NCBI RefSeq assembly: GCF_040807025.1
Contig: NC_090942.1
Span: 73,645,487 to 73,709,486 of the forward strand
Origin: Struthio camelus
Taxonomy: Eukaryota > Chordata > Aves > Struthioniformes > Struthionidae
Length of the DNA: 64,000 nt
Direction of reading: 5' to 3'
In this document: positions 51,601-63,930 of the stretch, piece after piece
Layout: each line of letters opens with the position of its first letter
Numbering within the stretch: position 1 is the first letter of the stretch
The notes under the pieces: model-generated
The model's database searches: none
The model's input: only the letters and a program-made list of their open reading frames with translations
Told to the model about the DNA's origin: nothing
Position numbers and translations under genes: made by a program

Positions 51601-52290
51601 AATAACTAAAATATATTTTATGAAATTAAGAGAGTTTTTTCTGTGTCTGGACTGTCACCAGATTTCCCACATGGGACTGATTTTCTCTGTCAAGTGTTCA
51701 ACTCTTTGAAGCAATAAAGACCGAAATGCTGCATATTAGATTTCAGTACTGCCACTTACATCCCTGCTCCTTCACTCTCCATCACTGATCTAATGTAATT
51801 GTTCGTCTTGTTCTGTTTGTGTTCAAAAAAACTAAAACTACAAAAATATCCATTAATTTTGATTAGGGCTTTCTAGGCTTTCAAAGTTTAGCAAGCTGAC
51901 TTAACAGTTTCTACTTCATGTTATATCTCTCAGCCAAAACCAGCCCTCTGATCCGCTGTTGATAATAGCGGATAGGACAGCTAAGATTACAAAAGGGGAA
52001 GAGCTAGATATAGAAGAAACTATTTGCCCTGAAAATAAACTTCACTGTTTACTAAACTAAACTGAGAAGCTGACTTTCATTAAGCTCCTATAACAAGATG
52101 GCTTTGAGTGACCACATCCTCACGTAGAGAGATGGAGATTAAACCATTCTTTCAGAAGTACAGCAAGATAGAAAACAGCCTTAAAATTGGAGAAGAATTT
52201 TTCAAAATGAAAAAGAAAAATAATTTCCTGATGTTCAGCTGAAAGGCTATCAAAACTTCAAAAGCATACTTGAATTAACTCTTTCTCTCC
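48602..52290. other. non-coding interval
   Basis: AT-rich, with no gene recognised and ORFs under 85 codons. Its notable content is the near-perfect 21-bp hairpin at 50962-51007. Confidence 0.6.
50962..51007 (-). other. near-perfect 21-bp hairpin with 4-nt loop
   Basis: Arms 50962-50982 and 50987-51007 are reverse complements with two mismatches (50969/51000 and 50977/50992), enclosing the loop TTAC (plus strand). Both mismatches are C-A on the plus strand, so a minus-strand transcript would have G-U wobbles at both and be fully paired. Each mismatch is a CpG in one arm and TpG/CpA in the other, which also fits CpG decay of a perfect palindrome. The short loop argues against a typical microRNA precursor (usually longer loop and stem). 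Alternatives are a palindromic transposon relic or a structured RNA. Strand is assigned only from the wobble argument. Confidence 0.6.
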
Positions 52291-52302
52291 CTGTCCCCTC
52301 AC

Positions 52303-52304
52303 AG
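52303..52304 (+). other. strong splice-acceptor-like site
   Basis: A long pyrimidine tract (CTTTCTCTCCCTGTCCCCTC) immediately precedes ACAG at 52301-52304. It lies about 380 bases upstream of the CpG-rich island on the plus strand. No coding exon follows that I can recognise, so it may be coincidence. Confidence 0.25.
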
Positions 52305-52679
52305 GTGCAACCACAGCACAACTTACATGCCATTTTTGTCGATATAGTCAGCTGTGTACCAGGTATAGAACCTATAGGTATATATTTGCTCCCTTGAAGG
52401 GTTCCTACGGCTGGCCATTTGTAGGTGGCAGGTGGGATCGTAGTTAACTAGAAAGGAGTTCACACACCCTGTTAACTTTAGATGATTTAATAAAAATTAA
52501 ACACTGTAATAACAAAGTGAATACTATTATGTCTTGTTATCCAATGAAACAACAATACAATTTCTTATCCTATTATATACAATGCAGTATATTATACCGT
52601 AAGCAAAGGAGACAATATTCTACAATAAAAAAAGTAGTCACAGAAATGCACAGCAAGTTATTATAGTACCCCGATGCTA

Positions 52680-53525
52680 CAACGCACATGCAACCACTTC
52701 CAGTACACCTTATTACCCGCTGCCCGGCAGGGAGGCGACCCACGTGGGTTGAAAGGGAGGAGGGAAACCAGAGGGGCGAGTCACTGCCCACCATCACAAG
52801 GCGGAGGTCAGCGCCTCGAGGCTGGCTACCTGACACACCCTGGAGGGAAAAAAGAGCCACCGGACCAGCCACCGAATGGCACCGCCTGTCAGGGGTAGGT
52901 CAAGCTAGCAAAGCTTGTGGCTGGCACCGGTGAGACGGAACCGCCAGAGGGGCACCAACTGGTAACTCTCAAGGGTGAGTAAAGGCCTGTCAAACAGGAG
53001 AAGTGGCCACGGCCAAATCTTACCACCAGTTTCTGGTGGCTTCTCCGGAGCGTACACTGGAAACAGCGTCCCACTTCCAGAAGCTTGAGGGTGGCACTGA
53101 TGGTCTTGCTCCTGCACTGCTAGCGGCAGCTGTCCCGCAGCTTGTCTCGGCAGTGCAGTGGCGCTCTGCAACTGGCTTAGGGACAGCGGCGCTTCACGAG
53201 CACTGAAAAGTGCCACGCTTGACTCTTCTCAGCCAGTTTGTGATTTCAGCTCCTTCGTTCCCTTGAACAAAAAGCACCGCCCGAGTACTTACAACGTTGC
53301 CTTATGTGCAGACCCTGCCAGGTGACGCAGGCAATTTCTGAACAACCATTGGCCACGCTCATGGGCTTCGCCTCTAGCTGTCTCCCTCCTGGTCTGCTTC
53401 GACCCCAAGCGCTCCATAGAAGATAGCGGGTCTCAGAGACTCCACCTGGAGCGCCTGGGAGGAGAACGTCCTGGAATCCCAGGGTGGGCGGCACCGGGCC
53501 CGTGGGGCACTGTCCCGCCAATCAT
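52680..53525. promoter_or_regulatory. CpG-rich island: candidate promoter or young LTR
   Basis: About 850 bases with dozens of CpG dinucleotides and high G+C, embedded in AT-rich, CpG-poor flanks, with sharp edges near 52680 and 53525. Intact CpGs imply the segment is unmethylated in the germ line or arrived recently. Donor-like sites are GTGAGT at 52975-52980 on the plus strand and GTAAGT at 53292-53287 on the minus strand. A second minus-strand GTAAGA lies near 53023. Short ORFs occur on both strands but none is recognisable. Possible identities are the promoter and first exon of a gene or lncRNA lying outside the window, or a solo LTR of an endogenous retrovirus. I could not find matching TG...CA ends or a target duplication to prove the latter. 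Confidence 0.5.
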
Positions 53526-56500
53526 TTTTAAATCTAAGTTGGTGGTTAAGAACTCCCACCTTTATCCCCTCACAATTAGATAGCAAACCAAAACCATAGC
53601 AATTACAGGTAAATAAATCACGACATGTACGTTCACTAAACACAATACTGGCCAATTAGGTCATCACACTCCCATATCAAGCACCTAGCGAGGAGACGAG
53701 AATCAAAGGTCTGTGCTGGGCAGCAAGCTCTCCTCAGTCTGACCCTAGGATTCAGCTGCCCCTTCTGAAATGTATCATGTTCTGTGGGGGGAGGAGATAG
53801 TAAAAGAAGAGTCTTTCTCCTGCAGGAACTTAGTCCCACAAACACTTGCACTGCTCACAAAACTCTAGGCCTCTGAGGTCTGGGAGCCAGATTTGTGTTA
53901 GGTACTTAAATCATATGGCCAACAGGATTTTTTTATGATTGCACATAATACAGACCATGAGTTACTGAAGATGCCGTTGCTTCCTACTGAATATTATTAT
54001 AGGGGTAATTTCTCATGTAGTTAATTATGTCTAATGCCAAATTAGAATTTGCCAGCATTGATTATAATTGGTTATGTTTTGCTGTACATGGAAATTCTTA
54101 ATGCAGCATGGTTTAAATCATAGTTCTGGAGTAGCAGTTAAGAATGATTCTTCAGAGTGAAGAACTGACAACTGTAATTGGATAATGGATTAATTGAAGC
54201 AGGTTAAGCAATTAAGGAGTTCTATTTATAGCCAGAGTAGATTTCTCACTCTTCCCATTCTCCCTGTTTGTTACTTTATGTATAAAAGAAAGTAAAAGCA
54301 CAGCCTATGTTCCTACAGTCTTTACCAGAAATTGCGAAAGTGTAGATTCAGAAAGGTGGATTCAGAAGGCAGCTGCTGAGATCTGGATTAGACTTAGGAG
54401 AGAATATGGGTTTGGTGGCCAAGTCAAGTCCAAGGCTCAGGGTTCTATGTAAGTCGAAGAACTTAGAAAACTTCTTAATGGGATTTCCCATCAAAATGGG
54501 AATGCCATCCCCTTTTTGGCCTTTTAGGACAGTCCTCATCTTAAGTGATGTGGCTCTGTTGCTCTTTTGTGAAAGTTTCTTCACTTATCTCAGGCTCAGG
54601 AGAGTGACAGACTCTTCCTTCGAGGTTTTGGCAATAGCTGAGCCTGGTTGGAAGAGGGGCCTCAATGTTGTTTGCATAACATCCAGGGCCAAAATGATGA
54701 GTGTTCATGAGGTTTTATGATTCAGGGACTGCAGTCTGAATAATCTGGAGGAATTCATATTTGAAGTTCTGATTTTGGCCCACTCTAAGTAAGTTCTTTC
54801 TTATTTCTTATGTATTAATGAGGTGTTTAAGCACTATAATTTGCAAGGAATCAAAATAATGTGACTCAAACTGGGGAAAAGAATGTAGAATTTTGTCTGG
54901 TCTCCTCTGACTGCTGCCTACTCCTTGGCCCCTGTTTCACGGTCCCAGGAAGACAGGGTCTGTGTTTCATTTTTATCACTATTGCAGACCAGCGTAAGAG
55001 ATTGTAATGAATGAGCTGAGGTCATAGTTCGTGGCAAAAAGGTAAACTAAGATTTTAGTTACTGTAAAGCTGCTAACTGTTTAGCAGTCAAGAACAAGTT
55101 CTTTTGTGTTGTACTTCAGTCCACCACTGTCATTTTATGTCCGAGTAGGGTGCATATCAGTGAAAATCACCTTGATAACTTTTATGCCCCGTTAATTTTG
55201 TTTATTTTAATTATGATTCTAAATGACACCAAGAGTCTTCTCTTGGATTCCTCTTGATATTAGAAATAATAGAATTTCTTTGCTGAATCTTTTCTAGGTG
55301 TCAGTGTTTTCCTTTAAAGATAATTCTTTTTTTAATTGTGGCAGTAAATTCCTGTGGATGTTGTTTCATAGTGCAATTCAAGTTTGTTTCTTTTTGAAAG
55401 ACTTTTTAAGGATTGAGATGCTAGTAAGATTTGAAAATTGTTCATTTTTGTGAAGAAAATTTTAATTTCAGTAATTAATAGCATTAGTTATAAAAGATCC
55501 TTTATTAAATTCTCCTGTTAATGAGTAAGAGATCACAGTAAGCCTTATATTCAATTGCCAGTGGTCCAGATAAGATCAGACTCTACCTTCTTGCTATTTC
55601 TAAAATGAAAAGAAAATAACCCTCCTACTCCTCTTAAAATCTGAACAAATAAGCAAAAACTTTTAGTTTTTCTCCTTAAGGAAAAAATAACAAGAACAAA
55701 CCTTTTCTTTCATACTTCTGTTTAGCTATTAGATCTATCTATTTATCTATTTAGACATAAACCCAAGTATTTCTTTACTGAAAGCTTCTGCTGTTACTGT
55801 TATGGTCGTATTTAAGGACTAATCAAGAATAGAGCCCCAGAGTAGCTGATGATTTCTGTCCCAAGTTTCTTAATATTAGAGATGACTGGAAGCAATCTGA
55901 CAACCCATTTCCTCACTGCAGTCTTCCATTTTGACAAACCTTCATGAAGAAGGCTTGATTTTTGGTTTTAGACCTTCAGCTACCAAATAACTTTGGTTTC
56001 TAGGCTGTGGGGCTTGAAGTGCTTCACAAATTCCTATGTCAGCTGAGTTTCTGGGCTTCACTGGTGAGTTGCCACAAACCCAGAGCTTCCTGACCCTCTT
56101 CAGCCTTTCCAGAACTTGATTTAGAATTGACCCAAATTAGCACTTTACTCTTTCAGAAACTTTTTTTCTGCTTTGGAGAGCAATTAATTTATTTTTGTTG
56201 GTTTTCATTCCAAATAGACAAGAAATAGAAGTACTGCAGTTCCTTTGAGAAATTTAGCTAACTCACAGCCTCCACAAAGAGAAGTGAAAGGCTTGGGGAG
56301 CTTTCTGTGTGCACAAGAGGGCACCGTTGGTCTGTGCGTTGGGAGGGCTCGTTAGGAAGCAGCCTTGTTCCTGCAGGATGCTGCACCTTCCTGCACAGAA
56401 AGAGCGCAGGCCATCCCCAGTTCCTCCCTCTCTCCTTTCCCACCATGCAGCAGCCAAGGAGTTCCTGGAGGGCTCTGTCTCTGTGCTGTTGGTCACATTG

Positions 56501-58489
56501 CTAATGATTTAAAAAAAAAAAAAAAGCTATTTTGCTGCAGGCTGGACACACTCAGCCCTGGGTTCCCAAGCTGTGGGAAGCTTGTGGAGCCACTCCAGAA
56601 GCAGGAAACCATTGCCTTGACTATAGCTGGTAAGGTTTCCAAGAGAAAAAACCATTATGAGGAATCTGAATTACTTTTCCTCTAGTACTTAGTATAGCAT
56701 TGATGAGGACACCCTACAGAATGTGACTTAAGTCAGCCTGTTTTGTGACAGTCTTACTCAAAAAGGCCTTCATGTTATCCTGAAGCAAACATGACGGGAT
56801 AAAATAGTTGTATGGTGAGGATATTCACTGTTATGTGGTCACTGTAGGCCTGCTGTTCTTAAAACCAAAAACATAGTCTTACTGAAAACTGTTTTCTTGC
56901 CTACACTCTTTGTCATTGTCTAGAGATTTCAATTTCACAAATTAAAATTAGGAAGCCTCATTATCTTTATTGCTGAGCCATGCTTTGTTGCTAAGAATTT
57001 TAACTTAAGTGTTTTGAGACTGAGTTCAAGACAAAGCATTTCAGTGTCATCTCTTTGCTGAGTCAATCTCTGATGGTTATGATTGCAGAGGAAAAGGTCT
57101 TACCCACTGAGTCAGCCTGAATATGTGGTAAGAGGATTTATGTTGAAGAACTGTGAATGCTGCTGGTCAAAACTGGAAGCCTGATCTTCATCAAAAACCA
57201 TACCAGACCATTAGGAACTTATCCACATCATGCTCTTGGATGTAAGAGATGAGCAGAAAAGGATCACCATTCCTTATGTAGATTCAAAGATACTGACTTC
57301 TGTATTTGAAAAAAAGAAAAACCCACAGAACAAGTTTTCCAGTCAGCCTGCCAATTAAAGGCTAATGAACTGAAGCAAAAGGACCATGGCAAAGATTCTT
57401 GCCTGTAGCTGTCAAACAAACAGACGTTTCCCTTAATAATGAAGTGAAGAGGCTTTAGAAATTTCAGAATACCCAGAGCAAAGGCTCATAGGCTCTGAAA
57501 TGTTTGAAATGATGGGTGTTTCTGTACAGGTGCCAAGTAGAAGATGGCTCGTGTTCTAGGATGACTATTATCAGTGAAAATGCATCCTCTCCATTTTTTC
57601 TTACTACTCTCTGAGTCTCTTACACAGTCTTCGACACCACAGTAGTCAGGATATTCACATTGTAACCAGTTATGAAAGGAAAGTTTTGCAGGTACCTTCT
57701 AGGGAAAGGTGCCTTTCAAAATTGCAGTGGTTTAATGGAACAGCCTGTGGTTAGGAATTAGTGGATGCTTTTGAGAATCAAAGTCCAAGACATTCATCAG
57801 CAATCTTTCCAAGGTATTCCATGCTATGAAGACCCTCAAGCATTTTCTGAAGAACTATGAGACTGTCAGAGACTACCAGCCTTATTCCACCTTTATCTGA
57901 TTGTTGTACTAATATCTGTGAAGGCCAGAAAAACATGCTCTCCATAGCCGAAGAATGATGAAGACCTTAAGTTTCTTGTTGAGCAGGGAGTCCTTTAACT
58001 GGTCACACATACAGAACTCTCTATATTGACAGCAAGAGCTAATAATCTGAATGATAGTATGGGAATTTGTTGGGATTGTAAGTGCTGGGTGAGCAAGGCA
58101 TTTGAAACATTCCTCTATCCACTATCTACTGAAGGAAGAACCTTTCCAGTACTGCACATTGCCCTGTGTACCAATGACTGATCACTGACATCAGTGAAGC
58201 CAGATGATCACCATTTTTTGAAGAGCTTCCCAAGTAAAGCATCTCCAAATTGGAATTTATACTGCTTTGGGAAATGCTTGCCAGAATTATGACCATGGTA
58301 GCATACTTCAGCTATGTGCTGATTATAGATTCAGCTGGGCCTGAACTTGCTAAGTGACTCAAAAAGCTCTGGGCCAGTTTGAGAAATCAGGTGGCTGAGT
58401 TAAGAAAGAAAAATTTGCAACAAGATGATCAGTGTCAATGATGCTGTGGCACCAAAATATATGGAAAAAAAATGAATCTGACAGAAGAA
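53526..58489. other. non-coding interval
   Basis: AT-rich, with no gene recognised. A moderately G+C-rich patch at 56270-56640 contains an A15 run at 56511-56525 and overlapping short ORFs on both strands, none recognisable. The segment 57120-58430 has fewer homopolymers than usual and may be a decayed repeat, but I cannot name it. The 104-codon plus ORF at 54406-54720 is not called, because its translation is not protein-like. Confidence 0.55.
56511..56525. repeat. A15 homopolymer
   Basis: Run of 15 A directly after a G+C-richer segment (56270-56500). A retrocopy tail is conceivable, but no AATAAA lies in the preceding 30 bases and no parent gene is recognised. Confidence 0.8.
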
Positions 58490-59229
58490 AGAGGAAGTTC
58501 AGCAAAGACAAATGAAAAGTCCTGCATCTTGATGGAAAAACTCCATGTAATAGTACAGACTAGAGGCCAACTGGCTGGAAAGCAGCTTTGCAAGAAAAGC
58601 CTGTGATTCCTGGTGGGCAAGAAATGGAACATGAATCAACAGTGCATGTTTGCAGGAAACAAAGCCAACCGCATACTAGCCCCTATTAGCAAGAGTGTAG
58701 CCAACAGGTCCAGGGAAGAGAACCTTCCCCTCTATTCAACACTTGTGAGACTGCAGCTGGAGTAGTGTCCAGCTTTGCACCCCAGCACAAGAAAGGCATT
58801 GACATATTGGAACTAGTCCAGTGCAAGGCCACCAGGATAGTTAGAGGGCTGGAGCACAGGATGTATTAGGAGCAACTAAGAGAGCTGTGTTGTTCAGCCT
58901 TAAAAAAGAAGGCAAAGAGAAGATCTAATTACTCTCTGCTACTACCTAATGGGAAGGTGATGAGAAGATGGACCCAGACTCTTTCTCAAAGGTGCACAGT
59001 GGAAGGACAAGAGACAATGGGCACAAGGTAGAACACAGGAAGTTCTGTCACGATGTAAGAAAAATATTACCATGAAGATGGTCAAACAGGAGCCTGGAGT
59101 ACTTACAGAAACTCCATTCTTGTATTTATTCAAAATTTGACAAAACCAGGCAACCTAGTGCTCCTATGAGTGGAAGGTTGAACTAGATGATTTCTGGAGG
59201 TCCCTTCCAGTCCACATGATTTTATAAAG
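58490..59229 (+). mobile_element. old CR1 LINE 3' fragment
   Basis: Plus-strand CR1 from the ORF2 C-terminal region to the 3' end. It contains AGGAAGTTCAGCAAAGACAA, GTCCTGCATCTTGATGG, GGAAACAAAGCCAACCGCAT, CACTTGTGAGACTGCAGCTG, AGTCCAGTGCAAGGCCACCA and GGAAGGTTGAACTAGATGAT, and ends GGTCCCTTCCAGTCCACATG followed by a decayed ATTTTATAA terminus. About 740 bases, with small indels throughout. The 5' boundary is uncertain: sequence before 58490 is not clearly CR1. Confidence 0.9.
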
Positions 59230-62200
59230 GGCAATTGACAGCCAAAATCCAAATCCAAAATCCAAATAGGAGATTCGAGTGTTCCCTGTATTGCTCTGAT
59301 CACTACTTGAAACAGCTTCATTTTGTAAAATCAGCAATCATTAAAATGCCTTATTGCATGTTAAACAAAGGAGATCCTTAGAAAATGATTTGCCAGCATT
59401 TAAAGGCCTTCAAAAAATCAGGCAACTGCTGTCCAATTCTGTACTCATCCCTTACCATGAACAGAGGCTGCTGGTGATTAATAGCTATGTATCTTTTTGT
59501 GATTTTGTAGCCATCCTCAGTCACTCACTAAGAGATGGAATTGAAGCACCTTTTTCTTGCTATTCAGGAATGCTGACATTCACTGAACAAAATAAGAATT
59601 GATAAAGGGCTTGCCACTTCTAAGGATTTTCTCCAAAGATAAGCCAACAGTTTCAGTCATATTGCTGTGTATACAGTGATGGAGATATTATATGCAGTAA
59701 TAGAGAATTACACTAAGTGCTTATGACCACACTTTTTTTTTTTTTTGTGAGACAGAAAAAATTAATGTTATAAATGTCAATGTGTGGAGATAACTGCCAC
59801 TGCATACGACAGATTGTGTTCTTCCTCCTGCTGCCGAATTTTCAGTGCTGCAATGCCTCCCATGCCTGTTCAAGCCAACCATGTCATGAAAATGGCTGCC
59901 AAGGATCCATCCATAGCTTGGCGTGTGTCCTTGGCAGGGTGGAGAGGAGCAGGTTGGCCAATAAAGTGAGTGAATGGAGTTGAAATGATTTTTAACCCAG
60001 TAGTCTGATCTGTCTGCTAATGAAGAAGTTTTATTTTGCCACTCATACAGGAAATCAACAGATTATTTTTTTAGCTACACTATGCCCAGCAAATTCAGAT
60101 ATTGTGCACCTAAAAATGTTGACCAGAAGTTGCATATGATGCTCTGAAATCCGTGCTACCATAGTCAGAGTCGAACACGGCAGTCAGCAACAACCGCAGT
60201 GTTTCCCTGGGAGATATTCAAGAAGATATAGTCAAGGTTCAAATTCACTGGCCTCTTCTTTTGAAAGCATTTCCTGAGTGTAATAGGTTTTTATACAAAA
60301 TAACTTCAAGTTATTTTTAGTCTCATCAAGAATATCCGTTGCAACAGTCTCTGCTGTTTCTCAACAAAGAAAAAGTCACCATTTCTGAATATGTTGCATT
60401 TGACATCAGAACTACCTTCAGTTCTGATAAGCTCAAGAACTTTCCCAAAAGCAACCTAATTTGACCTGTTACTACTGCATTGTGCCTTTTCTGGGGAAAT
60501 AGTCAGGCTAAATGGCTCAGTCAGTCAGAGACGCTTAAAGGGGATTATTAATAGGCTCATTCCTCATTAGTGAGAATATTTACTCCTGTCCAACTACGTC
60601 AGCCCAGATGAGCTAAACACGGCGTAGGTAAAGTCACACCACAGTTGTCTCAGCCCTGTTCTGTCAGAAAACTGTGAGACAGGTAAGAGCAAGCTGTGGA
60701 TTCATCTCTGTCATTATCTATATTTCAATTGTATTTGCAGAGTAGGAAAATTCAAAATTGCAAGAAACTGTGAAGCTGGACCAAAGGCAGTTCTTCCAAC
60801 AGTTATTGATACAACCTTGTCTAAGCTCATTACAGTCTTTACTTAGGTGGGAGGAGCACTTCTGAGCCATTGCTTCCAAAGTGTAAAGCAGTATATAGAG
60901 AGATCACAGCAGAATGGAGTGCACACTGATGAATGGTTATGGTTATTTTTTAGGGGAGGGCCATTTCATATATGCACAAAGGGAGATCATAGGACAAGTG
61001 GCCATTTGTGATGCTGTGTAATATACACAGGAGTGTTTTCTTTTGGTGCATTCTTTACTCATACAGCAGCAACCTGGCAGGTATAGTTCATGTGTTTTTG
61101 GTCTTTATGTTGGTGATATTGCAGAGGTCATGTTTACTTGCTGTTGGCTGTTGGCTTCAGTTTGTGTCATGCTTCTCAAGCACAATAGGGAAAGAGATAA
61201 AACACACAACAAGCAGAGTATTGATCTGAAAACATTGTGTTAGTTCAGTTATTATTATTTAATATCTTCAGTAGGTTTTACAGAGAATGTGATTATCAGA
61301 AAGAGAAAGACATAGAAAAAAAAGATCTAGATGAAAAAGGATGAGATTGTCAGGGCAGGTAGAACCTGGGGGCAAGAAAGTATGAAAAGCATGTAACATG
61401 AGACAAAGATGAAAGACCTTTTATCTTTTGCTGTTAAGCAAAGGAAGGGATTATGCTATGCAGATGCATTGCTGCTTTGGTGGGCTTCTGGTGTCTCCTG
61501 AAAGGGGTTAGACATGGTAAGAGCACAACTGCGACAGATTGTTGTGCGGCTGCTTTGTACAAGAGCAGAATGCTTCTGTTCAGAGCTGCTAAGAACACTC
61601 TACAGAAGTCATCCAGTAAACGTGCCACTCTGAGTTTCTCTAGCCACATAGCGCCCTTGCTGGTGTATCTTCACTCCTCAGGTCTACCTCGTTCAGCCTT
61701 AATGGAGCTAGAGGTTGGAGGAGGGAAGAAAGGGGGACTGTAGTATTTCTGGGCTGTGGGCTAGTAAGAAGATGATTTTGGTAGTTCTGAAAATTTCCCA
61801 TCTACTCTCACTGGCCCTGTAGTGACTTCTGAGGCTTCCTAGCTGTTAACCTCAGTTCCTAGAATGAACTAACCTTCTCCTTCCTCTGAACTTAGCTTGG
61901 TAAATTACTTTTGACAGAGAATATTCAAACTACAAACATTCTATAAAATGTGAATGAAAAATGATCTTCTTTCCCTGACATAAGATTAACAAACCCCCGC
62001 AAAACGACCAAATGCTGTGCAGCTGTATCTAAGCTGAATAACATGAACTCTTACAGCAACCTTCAACAAAGAAATGAAATGAAATTGCTGTAAGAGTTTA
62101 TTGATGTTTCTCATTATGAGGCAGTGCATATGGTTCAGTTCATACAATAAAGTTTTATATAAGAAGAAAATTAACTATAATTCTGCCATGAACTGCCAAC

Positions 62201-63717
62201 AATTAATATTACCTCTTAGAAGGTAAGTCCCCTCGGTTTCACTAGTGACAATTTGGCCCCAGAAATCACTAATTTATCTTTATTGCATCAATGCACCTTA
62301 ATCAAAATCAGAGGACTTAGCTACTTAAAATGATTCCTAATTTAATTTTGTGCTTTTAAAAAAGGATATTTCGTATTAGTGATTTCTTATAATGGGATAC
62401 AAAACATCTTTTAGGCCTATGTAGCCTGTCAGGAAATACAGTATTCAGATAACAAAACTGCATCTCTGAAGTGTTTTGAGAATTAATACATAATCTGTTC
62501 ATCTCAGCAATGCCATACTGGAAGTCTGTTTTATGTCGCCTCCTCATAACATGCCTATAAATCCTCAGAAAACATTAGAAGATCCCTATTGCCTTTGCCA
62601 ATGTCAGGCCAAGTTATTCATTTTTTTGCTTCTAATTATAAACTAATGCTTTTGCTTGTGTAAAAACTTGAGGATTTGAACCATATGAAATCAAGAAAGG
62701 AATAATAAAATTTGAAAGTTCTCTAGGAGAGAAAAGCCCTGAAACTTTTGGTCTTTACTAGAGAAACTGAAATTAGATTTATAACTAGCTTTTTCCTCTT
62801 TTTCCTTTTGATATATGTGATACAAGGTTTACTATAATTCTGTGTAAGTTTTTGTCTATAGTTAAGTCGTATGCTATAACTAAAGTTTTTTCAGTAGTGG
62901 GTAATACAGTATTTTCTCTTCTTTCTCTGTTTAATTTCCAGTAATTTCCAGCTGAGTTATGTTAGAAACAAACTGACATCAAGAATGTTAAAGAAAACAT
63001 AAAAAGAATCACCAAAGATAAGAGGTCCATATGTACCTCAAATGCATTTTGCGTAAGAAAGATTCAAAGAATGCATGCACATTTTTGCCACTGACTCATT
63101 TGATGTGATAACAGGAGTAGGATTTCAGAAACGTAACTATAAATGCTAAATCTGCTCTTTGTCTGATGTATTACACATATATCCTTACTGAAGCTCAGGT
63201 GTGCTTTATGATATGCCCCGGGGTCCTGATTCAGTGATCATTTTTAGCTGGCTGGAGCATGTTCTAAATCCATTCTAGTCTGTCTTCTTTCTGCAAGAAT
63301 CAAGGTGTTAAGAAGTGGCTGGTATGCATCTGGATTTTATCATAATATTGGAGCAATGAGTTCAATGTGTTTGGAAGCACTCCAAGAACCACCTATTTAT
63401 ATATGACTGGTGAAGAGATAAAGAGGAGTTAAAGATTGACATAGATAAGATAAAATGAATTTTTCTCATGGTATATGATATATTCCAGTACTCTAACACT
63501 GGAAAATAGTCCTAGCTGTTGGGCCCTGAGTGCTTCAGTTTAATTGAGTCAGCTGAATGCTGAGAGCTCCAAACCAGTGCTTAAAGGAGGCTAAGAAAAC
63601 CATTTGGTGAGGCTGCCCAGGTTGGTGGGTAGCCTCAGAAGGAGGCGGGAGAAATCCGGTGCATCCTTAACACTACTTTCTCTGCTACTAGTAGTTTAGA
63701 TATTCCTATTAGATATC
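59230..63717. other. non-coding interval
   Basis: AT-rich, with no gene recognised. A short AAATCC-type tandem stretch lies at 59242-59266 and a T14 run at 59733-59746. ORFs of 60-96 codons near 59354, 59774 and 61453 have no recognisable product. Confidence 0.6.
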
Positions 63718-63930
63718 ATAAAATCACAAAAGGACAGGGACTTAAAGATCTAATGGACCTAAAGCAAACATCTGATCCATCTCTCTATCTTTTAGAGAAA
63801 TCTCTATGTCATTCATGACAAATTTGTCTACCTTGTTCCTTAAAGACCTCCACAGATGGGGTCTCTCCAAACAATGTTTTACGGTACTTCACACTTTTTC
63901 CTAGTATTTTTTTTCCCTGTTTTTCAAACC
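63718..63930 (-). mobile_element. very old CR1 3' fragment of a different subfamily
   Basis: Plus-strand sequence AAATCACAAAAGGACAGGGA, then AGATCTAATGGACCTAAAGC, GTTCCTTAAAGACCTCCACA, GATGGGGTCTCTCC and CACACTTTTTCCTAGTATTT. This follows the reverse complement of the 3' region of old CR1 types shared with turtles and crocodilians ('aaaacctccacagatgg', 'gtttttcctaatatc'). It is the 3' end of a minus-strand copy, distinct in wording from the younger copies in the window. Confidence 0.65.

Noticed and set aside
53246..53521. 91-codon minus-strand ORF in the CpG island
   Set aside because: The apparent start is TTG, not ATG, and high G+C with few stop codons makes long open frames likely by chance.
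52290..53880. Endogenous retrovirus LTR as a firm call
   Set aside because: A GGTGGCAGGTGGGAT phrase near 52425 faintly recalls a retroviral leader, but no paired TG/CA ends, target duplication or gag/pol sequence could be found.
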